Origin: Candidatus Omnitrophota bacterium | GTDB lineage: Bacteria > Omnitrophota > Gorgyraeia > Tantalellales > Tantalellaceae | DNA length: 5,749 bases | Direction of reading: 5' to 3' | NCBI GenBank assembly: GCA_013204685.1 | Contig: JABMSC010000081.1 | Location: 1 to 5,749 of the forward strand | Shown here: in pieces, positions 1 to 5,696 of the stretch | How the letters are laid out: each line of letters opens with the position of its first letter | Numbering within the stretch: position 1 is the first letter of the stretch | The notes under the pieces: model-generated | Databases searched by the model: none | What the model was told of the DNA's origin: nothing | Seen by the model: the letters and a program-made list of their open reading frames with translations, nothing else | Program-made: the position numbers and the translations under genes

Positions 1-1066
1 ACCCCACACACATTAAAAATACCACAGCATTAGACCCGCCATAACTTATAACAGGAAGAGGAAGCCCCACAACAGGCATAAATCCAACCGTCATCGATAT
101 GTTCACAAACACCTGAAAAGCTATCAACGTCACTATCCCCGCAGCCATCACTTTTCCGTAGATATCACCCGCGGATGCTATTATCTTTATCCCCCGAAAA
201 ATAACGACGCCGTACAGCCCAATAAGCATCAAGGCCCCGAGAAAACCCCACTCTTCTCCTATTACGGAAAATATGAAATCGGTGTGCCTCTCCGGCAGAA
301 ACTTTAAATAACTTTGCGTACCGCTCAGCCATCCTTTACCGAACACTCCTCCGGAACCGATCGCGATCTTGGACTGTATTATCGTATACCCTGCACCGAG
401 AGGATCCAGGTTGGGATTCAGGAAAACCATTAGTCTGTTCCTCTGATATCCTTTCAGCATCCCCCAAAAAACGGGCAGCCCCGCTAAACCTATCGCAATG
501 TTTGTGACGATGTATTTCACCTTTTCACCGCTTATATACAGCATGGAAAAAAGTATGGGAATAAGTACGATCGCTGTGCCGAGATCCGGCTGCAGAAAAA
601 TAAAAACTGCCGCAGGCATTACAATGGTCACTGCGAGCAGATAATTTTTCAGTGTTCCTATCTTCTCGCGCCTTTCTCCGAGAAAAGCAGATAAAACCAG
701 TATCACCGTGATCTTGGCAAACTCCGAGGGCTGTATGGAAACAGGGCCCAGGTCTATCCATCTTCTGGCACCAAACCTCTCCCCTCCAAACAGGAGCAGA
801 AAAACCAAAGCCGCCAGGTTGATGCCGTATGCCAGATACGCAAAGTCCAGAACTTTCAGATAATCAATATTCGTAATTATGATAAGGACTGCCAGTCCGA
901 TCATCACCCACATGATCTGTTTTGCAACAAGGCTGTTTATTCCTGAGGCCCCGCCCTCATGATCCCATGTTGCGGAATAGATAAAAACGATCCCCAGGAA
1001 CGTGATCAAAAGCGCGGTAAATAACAGAACCTTATCTATTTTTCCTTTTCTTGTTGTTCTTATCAT
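1..1066 (-). CDS. rodA: RodA, SEDS peptidoglycan glycosyltransferase (3' end cut by window edge)
   Basis: Open frame read from the ATG at 1066-1064 through 355 codons with no stop, so the C-terminus lies outside the window. RodA homologues are about 370-400 residues, so probably only the last few tens of residues are missing. It is a polytopic inner-membrane protein that polymerises lipid II into glycan strands, working with the PBP2 encoded just upstream. Seen in the translation: first membrane helix about 13-31 ending in the family-typical IYSAT; RRWIDLGP..IQPSEFAK at 101-118; LQPDLGTA at 158-165; YQRNRLMVFLNP at 207-218; ERHTDFIFSVIGEE at 259-272, whose Asp263 matches the essential extracellular Asp of RodA (Asp262 in E. 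coli, from memory); and LPLPVISYGGS at 335-345. This is RodA rather than FtsW because it follows mreBCD and mrdA. There is no strong Shine-Dalgarno before the ATG, and the leader consists of heptad repeats. Confidence 0.97.
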   Translation of the reverse strand, partial: MIRTTRKGKIDKVLLFTALLITFLGIVFIYSATWDHEGGASGINSLVAKQIMWVMIGLAVLIIITNIDYLKVLDFAYLAYGINLAALVFLLLFGGERFGARRWIDLGPVSIQPSEFAKITVILVLSAFLGERREKIGTLKNYLLAVTIVMPAAVFIFLQPDLGTAIVLIPILFSMLYISGEKVKYIVTNIAIGLAGLPVFWGMLKGYQRNRLMVFLNPNLDPLGAGYTIIQSKIAIGSGGVFGKGWLSGTQSYLKFLPERHTDFIFSVIGEEWGFLGALMLIGLYGVVIFRGIKIIASAGDIYGKVMAAGIVTLIAFQVFVNISMTVGFMPVVGLPLPVISYGGSNAVVFLMCVG

Positions 1067-1074
1067 AATATTTG

Positions 1075-1117
1075 CTCGTAGCTTGCAACTTGAAAAATAC
1101 GAAATTCGAATTTATCG
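1075..1117. repeat. Degenerate 7-nt repeats in the rodA leader
   Basis: Plus-strand heptads CTCGTAG, CTTGCAA and CTTGAAA, then after a one-base phase shift ATACGAA, ATTCGAA and TTTATCG. It is a weak member of the period-7 repeats seen in the other gaps of this operon. It ends only 8 nt upstream of the rodA start codon, and contains the perfect 12-nt palindrome AAATTCGAATTT at 1102-1113. No gene is visible here. Confidence 0.6.
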
Positions 1118-1155
1118 CAACCATTGCGCACCCCACCGCCACTATACGCTACCTG

Positions 1156-1186
1156 TCCCGTTAGAAATCTTTGATTTGTAACGGGA
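1156..1186. repeat. 31-nt near-perfect palindrome / hairpin between mrdA and rodA
   Basis: On the plus strand TCCCGTTA (1156-1163) pairs with TAACGGGA (1179-1186), and inside it AAATC (1165-1169) pairs with GATTT (1173-1177). That leaves one G-G mismatch (1164/1178) and a TTT loop: 13 base pairs out of 14 positions per arm. In mRNA sense it begins 25 nt after the mrdA stop codon. It is not followed by a U-tract, so it does not look like an intrinsic terminator. A dispersed palindromic (REP-like) element or an mRNA-stabilising stem between mrdA and rodA are the plausible readings. Confidence 0.75.
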
Positions 1187-1189
1187 TCC

Positions 1190-1210
1190 GCTAAACGCTT
1201 ACCCCTTATC
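1190..1210. repeat. Heptads of the CTTACCC family right after the mrdA stop
   Basis: Plus-strand units GCTAAAC, GCTTACC and CCTTATC run straight into the mrdA stop codon at 1211. Bases 1194-1208 (AACGCTTACCCCTTA) are identical to 3084-3098, which lies at the equivalent place just after the mreD stop. The shared 15-mer in two intergenic gaps identifies this as a repeat family rather than chance. Confidence 0.6.
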
Positions 1211-2941
1211 CTATTTCCCTAACAACCCCAACCGCCCTGCCTCCTTAAACACCTTCCCAGCCGTTCCGGCAGCATAATATCCGCCCTTACCGCCGTATTC
1301 GTCAAACACTACCACCACAAGCTGCGGGTCTTCGTACGGCGCAAACCCTATAAACCAGCCGTGACTTTTCCTTTTCGCAGTCTGGGCTGTACCGGTCTTG
1401 CCTGCAACTACAATGTTACCCAGTTTTGCCTTCATGCCTGTGCCCCGGGGGTCATTGACAACCTTCCTTAAGCCCTCCCTCACTGTCTGAAGATTTTCAG
1501 GAGAAATACCAAGATAGTCTCTCGAGGTTATGTTCACATCAACATCTCCTACTTTCATCGCAAGATGGGGTCTCACCAAATACCCGCCATTGGCAAAAAC
1601 CGCTATCATCCTGGCAAGCTGCAGCGGTGAACAAAGAAGATATCCCTGCCCTATAGAGTAATTAACGGTATCACCCTTGTACCAGCTGTCATTAATCCTC
1701 TTTTTCTTCCAGATGCGCGAAGGGAGCGTGCCGCGTCTCTCCCCCGGAAGGTCTATTCCGGTGCGTGACCCGAATCCGAACAGCTCAGCATATTCCGCTA
1801 TTTTTTCCACGCCCAGGAGAAGCCCCAACCTGAAAAAATAAACGTTGCATGAATGCTTTATTGCCTCTTTGAGGGGAAGTGTTCCATGTCCGGTTTTCCT
1901 CCAGCATTTAAACCGCGTGCGCCCCAGAGCTAAATACCCGGGGCAATTAAATGTGGTCTCCGGTGTTATGGCACCTGTTTCCAGCGCAGCTGTAGCCCCC
2001 ACAACTTTGAACACCGAACCGGGCGGATAAGAGGCGGCGTGGGCCCTGTTCACCAAAGGATATACCTTCGCTTCATCTTTGATCAACGCGTTCCTTTCCT
2101 CATTTCTTGTGCTGTCTATAAAAACTTTCGGATCATAACTCGGAGCGCTTGCCATCACCAAAAGCTCTCCGGTATCAGGATCCATGACCAGGATCGCGCC
2201 ACGCTTATCCTTCAAAAGAGCGTCACAATACTCCTGAAGCCTGGCGTCCAGCGTAAGGCGGACATCCTTGCCGGGCACCGGCTCCTTAAGCCCCAGAATG
2301 CTTGCTTCACGCCCCCTGTGATCTACTTCAAGCTGTTTACCTCCGTGTTTTCCCCTGAGATATTCGTCATAATATCTTTCTATGCCGCTTCTGCCTACAA
2401 GATCATTTATCCTGTATCCGTACGGCTTTAATCTTTCAAATTCAGCCCGGTTTATAAGCCCCAGGTATCCCAGAGCATTTGCCGCGCTTTTTGAATACAA
2501 GTATTCGCGCTTGGCAGACACCTCGAGCAAAAGACCCGGGTAATCCATTCCTATTTCCTCGATGTGAATTGCTTTTTCTATACCGATATCATCCGCGACA
2601 AGAAGAGGCGTGTAGGACTGCCGGCGGCTTTTTCTGATGGTCGAGACTATTTCCTCCTCCGGCATTTCTAAAACGGAACTAAGGACATTCGCCATCGAAT
2701 CCATGTCACTGATCTGATTATAAACAATGAAAACCTTGAAAGAGAGGACATCCTTAACCATGGCCTCGCCATTTCTGTCAAAGACAGTACCGCGGGGGGC
2801 CATCAAAGGAACGACCTTGAGCCTGTTGCCTTCTGACATGGTCCTGTATCTTTCGTGCATTACGATCTGGGTATATGCCAAACCTATCAAAAGCACCAGC
2901 ATGCAGAAAACTAATATGAAAGAATAAAATTTGATGCGCAT
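1211..2941 (-). CDS. mrdA: Penicillin-binding protein 2 (class B transpeptidase)
   Basis: 576 residues from an ATG at 2941; E. coli PBP2 is about 633. It crosslinks peptidoglycan during cell elongation, anchored in the cytoplasmic membrane with its catalytic domain outside, and partners RodA. Seen: a single N-terminal membrane anchor at about 5-24; the class B motif APRGTVFDRNG at 48-58; the dimerisation/pedestal region to about 220; then the transpeptidase domain with SxxK (Ser309-Val-Phe-Lys312, in PPGSVFK), SxN (Ser364-Cys-Asn366) and KTG (Lys515-Thr-Gly517, in GKTGTAQ). Cys333, Cys346, His352 and Cys365 have the spacing of a zinc site near the active site (see findings). The start is chosen because the membrane anchor begins at once and the sequence upstream is repeat. 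There is no recognisable Shine-Dalgarno: heptad repeats end about 10 nt before the ATG. It lies between mreD and rodA, the classical order. Confidence 0.98.
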   Translation of the reverse strand: MRIKFYSFILVFCMLVLLIGLAYTQIVMHERYRTMSEGNRLKVVPLMAPRGTVFDRNGEAMVKDVLSFKVFIVYNQISDMDSMANVLSSVLEMPEEEIVSTIRKSRRQSYTPLLVADDIGIEKAIHIEEIGMDYPGLLLEVSAKREYLYSKSAANALGYLGLINRAEFERLKPYGYRINDLVGRSGIERYYDEYLRGKHGGKQLEVDHRGREASILGLKEPVPGKDVRLTLDARLQEYCDALLKDKRGAILVMDPDTGELLVMASAPSYDPKVFIDSTRNEERNALIKDEAKVYPLVNRAHAASYPPGSVFKVVGATAALETGAITPETTFNCPGYLALGRTRFKCWRKTGHGTLPLKEAIKHSCNVYFFRLGLLLGVEKIAEYAELFGFGSRTGIDLPGERRGTLPSRIWKKKRINDSWYKGDTVNYSIGQGYLLCSPLQLARMIAVFANGGYLVRPHLAMKVGDVDVNITSRDYLGISPENLQTVREGLRKVVNDPRGTGMKAKLGNIVVAGKTGTAQTAKRKSHGWFIGFAPYEDPQLVVVVFDEYGGKGGYYAAGTAGKVFKEAGRLGLLGK

Positions 2942-2951
2942 AATTCAATAA

Positions 2952-3000
2952 GTTCGTAGTTCGTTGTTCGTAGTTCGGAGTTGTTGGCTCACCTTGTTTA
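2952..3000. repeat. GTTCGTA heptad tandem repeats upstream of mrdA
   Basis: Plus strand reads, in exact 7-nt register from 2952: GTTCGTA, GTTCGTT, GTTCGTA, GTTCGGA, GTTGTTG, then the decayed units GCTCACC and TTGTTTA. The 11-mer GTTCGTAGTTC occurs twice here (2952-2962, 2966-2976) and once in the mreC-mreD gap (3680-3690). It starts 10 nt from the mrdA start codon, so in the mRNA it forms the immediate mrdA leader. Confidence 0.85.
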
Positions 3001-3001
3001 A

Positions 3002-3071
3002 ATTAGCATTTAGCAATTAGCAATTTAAAATGCTAATTTTTCATTGCTAACTTTGCATTGCTAAATTATAC
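3002..3071. repeat. ATTAGCA / TTGCTAA heptads forming a large imperfect palindrome
   Basis: From 3002 the plus strand reads in 7-nt steps: ATTAGCA, TTTAGCA, ATTAGCA, ATTTAAA, ATGCTAA, TTTTTCA, TTGCTAA, CTTTGCA, TTGCTAA, ATTATAC. The left half carries three TAGCA cores (3004, 3011, 3018) and the right half three TGCTA cores (3031, 3045, 3059), so the array can fold back on itself. The best short hairpin is AATTAGCA (3015-3022) with TGCTAATT (3031-3038) around an 8-nt loop. The 7-nt register is kept through the change of orientation. Confidence 0.8.
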
Positions 3072-3079
3072 TCCCTGCC

Positions 3080-3113
3080 CCTTAACGCTTACCCCTTAAA
3101 CCTTAAGCCTGAC
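3080..3113. repeat. CCTTAAC heptads immediately downstream of mreD
   Basis: Units CCTTAAC (3080), GCTTACC (3087), CCTTAAA (3094) and CCTTAAG (3101) run up to the mreD stop at 3114. In mRNA sense this is a GGTTAAG/GTTAAGG-like array directly following the stop codon. It shares a 15-mer with the equivalent position after mrdA (1194-1208). There is no hairpin plus U-tract, so no terminator is called. Confidence 0.75.
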
Positions 3114-3599
3114 TCATTCCTCCAGACGTAGAATTTTTTTCAGTAAAATAAAAACAAACGGTGAAATTAGAACTGTAACAGCCAGGTGCATCCTGCTTGA
3201 GAGGATCACAAAAGGTACGGTCAGATCATTTCCGCTGACAAAATTCAAGTAAAGCGTATGTACCGCTACCACTATAAATGAGGCCGCCATAGTAACAGCT
3301 ATCTGAAAAACAGGATTCTGCCTGTAAAACTTCTTCGCAAGCAAAGAAGACATCACTCCCAGCAAGGAAAAAAGAAAAATATCAAGGACAACCGTTCCGG
3401 CAGAAAAAGTTCCCCGCAGGAGACCCGCAATGGATCCAAAAACAGCTCCCTGGCCCGGCCCCATGAATATGCCGGTAAACACGGCCATAAGAAGTATGAT
3501 ATCCGGAAACCAATTGAGGTGCCGCATAAGGACGATCTGCATCAGAACGGAAATTATCAGTAGGCTATAAAGGTATATGCGTGTTTTGGTTTTGGTCAT
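3114..3599 (-). CDS. mreD: Rod shape-determining membrane protein MreD
   Basis: 161 residues, almost exactly the size of E. coli MreD (162). It is a small polytopic inner-membrane protein of the elongasome that associates with MreC. The translation is strongly hydrophobic, with about five to six likely membrane segments near 8-25, 31-47, 51-62 (weak), 69-88, 98-119 and 137-154. The segment near the second helix (WFPDIILLMAVFTGIFMG, 30-47) followed by a Gly-rich turn (GPGQGAVFGSIAGLLRG, 47-63) has the pattern usual for MreD. Sequence similarity in this family is low, so position between mreC and mrdA is the main support. The ATG at 3599 has a weak AAGAG at 3610-3614, 10 nt upstream. Confidence 0.93.
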   Translation of the reverse strand: MTKTKTRIYLYSLLIISVLMQIVLMRHLNWFPDIILLMAVFTGIFMGPGQGAVFGSIAGLLRGTFSAGTVVLDIFLFSLLGVMSSLLAKKFYRQNPVFQIAVTMAASFIVVAVHTLYLNFVSGNDLTVPFVILSSRMHLAVTVLISPFVFILLKKILRLEE

Positions 3600-3651
3600 A
3601 AAAATAATACTCTTGAGATCGCATAGGTTTGTGATGGGTATCCGATATACA

Positions 3652-3735
3652 GTTCACAGCTGTCAGTTCATGGTTCATGGTTCGTAGTTCACAATTCGTC
3701 GTTCGGTTTTCGTGATTCGTTGTTCGTTGTCGTGA
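3652..3735. repeat. Twelve-unit degenerate GTTCGTN heptad array upstream of mreD
   Basis: From 3652 the plus strand reads in uninterrupted 7-nt steps: GTTCACA, GCTGTCA, GTTCATG, GTTCATG, GTTCGTA, GTTCACA, ATTCGTC, GTTCGGT, TTTCGTG, ATTCGTT, GTTCGTT, GTCGTGA. Ten of twelve units carry TT at positions 2-3. There is no insertion or deletion across 84 bases although the units have diverged. On the mRNA strand the unit is roughly YACGAAC. Reading frames through it give a repetitive low-complexity peptide and are not genes. Confidence 0.88.
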
Positions 3736-3804
3736 GCTTGCTCTCCTTGTTTCTCGCAATGACGGAGCGGGCACCCCACCTCCACTCGAATCACGAACGA
3801 CGAA
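3695..3804. repeat. Inverted repeat enclosing a CATTGCGAG-type element
   Basis: TTCGTCGTTCG (3695-3705) is the exact reverse complement of CGAACGACGAA (3794-3804), and CGTGATTCG (3711-3719) that of CGAATCACG (3787-3795). The left arm has a few extra bases between the two blocks; the right arm is contiguous. The enclosed 67 bases hold the CATTGCGAG-like sequence. The arms are themselves heptad units (three on the right side, in opposite orientation to those on the left), so this could be a mobile unit or simply two opposed heptad arrays. Confidence 0.65.
3727..3765 (-). repeat. CGTCATTGCGAG-type dispersed repeat
   Basis: On the minus strand this reads CCGTCATTGCGAG, then AAACAAGGAGAG, then CAAGCTCACGAC. 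The CGTCATTGCGAG head is one I recall as a common intergenic dispersed repeat in several bacterial groups; its usual continuation ends in something like GCAATCTC, which is not seen here, so this copy is diverged or a different subtype. A related head (TTGCGATAAA preceded by GGTGGGGTGC) occurs in the mrdA-rodA gap. Confidence 0.5.
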
Positions 3805-3818
3805 ACCCGATACCCGCA

Positions 3819-3826
3819 CCCCCCCC
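3819..3826. repeat. C8/G8 homopolymer just after the mreC stop
   Basis: Eight consecutive C on the plus strand, one base downstream of the mreC TGA in mRNA sense (TGA-T-G8). It is a slippage-prone tract. It is outside the coding frame, so length changes would not alter MreC. Confidence 0.8.
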
Positions 3827-3827
3827 A

Positions 3828-4604
3828 TCACCTGATGCAAAGCACCTCTTCCTGCTTAAAGGGATCCGCGTAGGGTTTGATTATCGCATATTTATACAAA
3901 CCCGTCTTACTCTTACCAACAGAAACTACCCTGCCGACATTAATACCTTTGGGAAATATCCTGCTGAAACCGGAAGTAATGACAACCGACCCTCTTTTAA
4001 CTTCCGCATCGACAGGCAGGTACAGCATCTTCAATGTATCTTTTCCCGCGCCCATTAGAATGCCGTGGACTCTGGTGCCCCGGAGCATCCCTCCGGCCTT
4101 AAAACTCGGATGAGTTATGAGCATAACTGAAGCCGTCTCGTGCGTCGTCTCTGTCACCATGCCCAAGAGTCCCTTTGCAGAGCATACCGCTGACCCTTTA
4201 TGCACATCATCATCAAATCCTTTGTCTATCAAAAAAGATTCTTCCCAGTTATTGGGGTTTCTGGCGATGATCTCCGCCGAGACGGTGCTAAATCCGATTT
4301 TTTTCTGGAAGCGCAAAAGAGATCGAAGGCGTTCGTTCTCTTTCTTTAATTCCTTGAATTGTTCAAGTTCGAGGGAAAGGTCCGCTGCTTTTTTTCGCAG
4401 AGTTAGGTTTTCTTCGGTAAGGGTTTTCTTGCTCTCGAAATGCTCCCCGACATCCGAACAAACATCCAGAGTGAAAGAGAGCCCTCTGACGGCAACGGTT
4501 CTGATCTGACTGACAATATTGGAAAATAAAAAGAAAAACGCGATTATCGCGAATACGAAGATGGAGATTATCCAGATTTTGTTGTTAGCGAAGAGTTTAT
4601 ACAC
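3828..4604 (-). CDS. mreC: Rod shape-determining protein MreC
   Basis: 258 residues, shorter than E. coli MreC (367) and closer to B. subtilis (about 290). It is a bitopic membrane protein whose periplasmic part links MreB/MreD to the PBP2-RodA synthase and activates it. Seen: one membrane helix at about 11-30; a charged heptad-rich coiled coil at about 55-98 (Leu/Glu/Lys, ending ENERLRSLLRF); then the beta-rich core with the family-typical stretches AEIIARNPNNWEESFLIDKG (110-129) and ITSGFSRIFPKGINVGRV (209-226). It ends soon after the core, with no C-terminal extension. The start is GTG at 4604-4602, because an in-frame TAG lies four codons upstream and no other start exists between. An ATG two bases upstream is out of frame (see findings). 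Only 16 nt separate it from the mreB stop, so it is very likely co-transcribed. A run of 8 G on the mRNA strand follows the stop almost directly. Confidence 0.97.
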   Translation of the reverse strand: MYKLFANNKIWIISIFVFAIIAFFFLFSNIVSQIRTVAVRGLSFTLDVCSDVGEHFESKKTLTEENLTLRKKAADLSLELEQFKELKKENERLRSLLRFQKKIGFSTVSAEIIARNPNNWEESFLIDKGFDDDVHKGSAVCSAKGLLGMVTETTHETASVMLITHPSFKAGGMLRGTRVHGILMGAGKDTLKMLYLPVDAEVKRGSVVITSGFSRIFPKGINVGRVVSVGKSKTGLYKYAIIKPYADPFKQEEVLCIR

Positions 4605-4620
4605 ATTGAATTTCTAACGA

Positions 4621-5682
4621 TTATTTTTGAAGGCTGTGCGAAACTGTTAATTTTTTAAGATATTTCAATTCGCTTAATACTTTACCGGTACCAAGAGCCA
4701 CTGCGGTCAAGGGATCGTCCGCAAGATGAACCGGCAGCCCCGTTTCCTCAGCAATGAGCTTGTCTATTCCCCTTAAAAGAGCTCCGCCACCGGCGAGTAT
4801 AAGTCCTTTTTCTATCAAGTCTGCTGACAGCTCCGGGGGCGTCCTTTCCAGGGTTATCCTTACAGCCTCTACGATCTGAGCTATCGGTTCCGAAAGGGCT
4901 TCCCTTATCTCTTCACTGGTTACTGAGATCATTTTCGGAAGGCCCGCAACAAGGTCCCGGCCCCTGACATCCATGGTTATTTCTTCTTCCATGGGATATC
5001 CGGACCCTATTCTTATCTTTATTTCTTCAGCCGTTCTTTCTCCGACCATAAGATTATATGTTCTTTTTAAATAATTTATAATTGCCTCATCCATCTCATC
5101 CCCGCCTATACGGATGGACTTTGAAAAAACTATTCCGGCCAGCGAGATAACCGCCATTTCAGTGGTCCCGCCACCAATATCTATGATCATGTTACCTGAA
5201 GGTTCCTGTATAGGGAGTCCCACGCCTATTGATGCGGCAACCGGCTCTTCCAGCATAAAAACCTCGCGTGCTCCTGCATGAAGAGCTGAATCTTTTACGG
5301 CGCGTTTTTCAACCTCTGTGATCCCGGACGGTATTGCAATAATAATTCTGGGGCGTGCCAGGGTCCGGGAATTGTGAACCTTCTTTATAAAATACCTGAG
5401 CATACTTTCGGTGATCTCAAAGTCGGCGATAACACCGTCCCTCATAGGCCTTATGGCGACAATGTTCCCGGGGGTTCTGCCAAGCATGCGTTTGGCCTCT
5501 TCCCCTACTGCCAAAACATTTTTAGTGCCGGCCTCTATGGCCACAACTGATGGCTCACAAAGAACTATACCCTCGTTCTTCAGATACACCAACGTAGAAG
5601 CTGTCCCGAGGTCTATCCCCATATCACTGGAAAACAGACCAAGAAAACGGTCGAAATATTTGTTCATGTATGTGCGCAGCAT
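4621..5682 (-). CDS. mreB: Rod shape-determining protein MreB, bacterial actin
   Basis: 353 residues from the ATG at 5682 (E. coli MreB 347). It forms ATP-dependent antiparallel filaments on the inner face of the membrane and guides the elongasome. Seen (numbering from this ATG): phosphate-1 DLGTAST at 24-30; EEPVAA at 145-150 with the probable catalytic Glu146; phosphate-2 DIGGGTTE at 168-175; GGDEMDEAI at 193-201; adenosine motif [10 protein letters not shown] at 296-305. The N-terminal [12 protein letters not shown] looks like the membrane-binding amphipathic helix of Gram-negative MreBs. A longer frame begins at a GTG at 5730, but its extra 16 residues include a product of an A9 tract and have no family counterpart. 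The ATG at 5682 has an AAGGA 9 nt upstream, so I prefer it; the ATG at 5667 (348 residues) is possible but lacks a Shine-Dalgarno. It is the first gene of the cluster in this window. Confidence 0.97.
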   Translation of the reverse strand: MLRTYMNKYFDRFLGLFSSDMGIDLGTASTLVYLKNEGIVLCEPSVVAIEAGTKNVLAVGEEAKRMLGRTPGNIVAIRPMRDGVIADFEITESMLRYFIKKVHNSRTLARPRIIIAIPSGITEVEKRAVKDSALHAGAREVFMLEEPVAASIGVGLPIQEPSGNMIIDIGGGTTEMAVISLAGIVFSKSIRIGGDEMDEAIINYLKRTYNLMVGERTAEEIKIRIGSGYPMEEEITMDVRGRDLVAGLPKMISVTSEEIREALSEPIAQIVEAVRITLERTPPELSADLIEKGLILAGGGALLRGIDKLIAEETGLPVHLADDPLTAVALGTGKVLSELKYLKKLTVSHSLQK

Positions 5683-5690
5683 GCTGTGGG

Positions 5691-5696
5691 GTCCTT
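5691..5696 (-). promoter_or_regulatory. Shine-Dalgarno deciding the mreB start
   Basis: Minus-strand AAGGAC, with AAGGA ending 9 nt before the ATG at 5682. It follows an A9 tract (5695-5703 as T on the plus strand, overlapping its first bases). It is the clearest ribosome-binding site in the window and argues against the upstream GTG at 5730. Confidence 0.6.

Noticed and set aside
525..761. Minus-strand 78-codon frame
   Set aside because: It lies wholly inside rodA in another frame; the RodA frame shows clear family motifs through the same bases.
1116..1128. CGCAA-CCA-TTGCG short hairpin in the rodA leader
   Set aside because: Only 5 base pairs; likely part of the TTGCGA module rather than an independent regulatory site.
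1845..2927. Plus-strand frames of 61-130 codons opposite mrdA
   Set aside because: Antisense to a strongly conserved PBP2 frame; no recognisable protein features or start signals.
3002..3113. CRISPR-like array or terminator in the mreD-mrdA gap
   Set aside because: The repeats are 7 nt and contiguous without spacers, so it is not CRISPR. The foldback is AT-rich with no GC stem followed by a U-tract, so it is not an intrinsic terminator.
3565..3840. Minus-strand 91-codon frame covering the mreC-mreD gap
   Set aside because: Its translation is a repetitive peptide (NHENRTTNCELRTMNHEL-like) produced by reading through the heptad array, and it overlaps the mreC and mreD ends. It is repeat DNA, not a gene.
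3720..4509. Plus-strand frames of 78-130 codons opposite mreC
   Set aside because: They are antisense shadows of mreC with no domain signature, and the first one starts in the repeat array.
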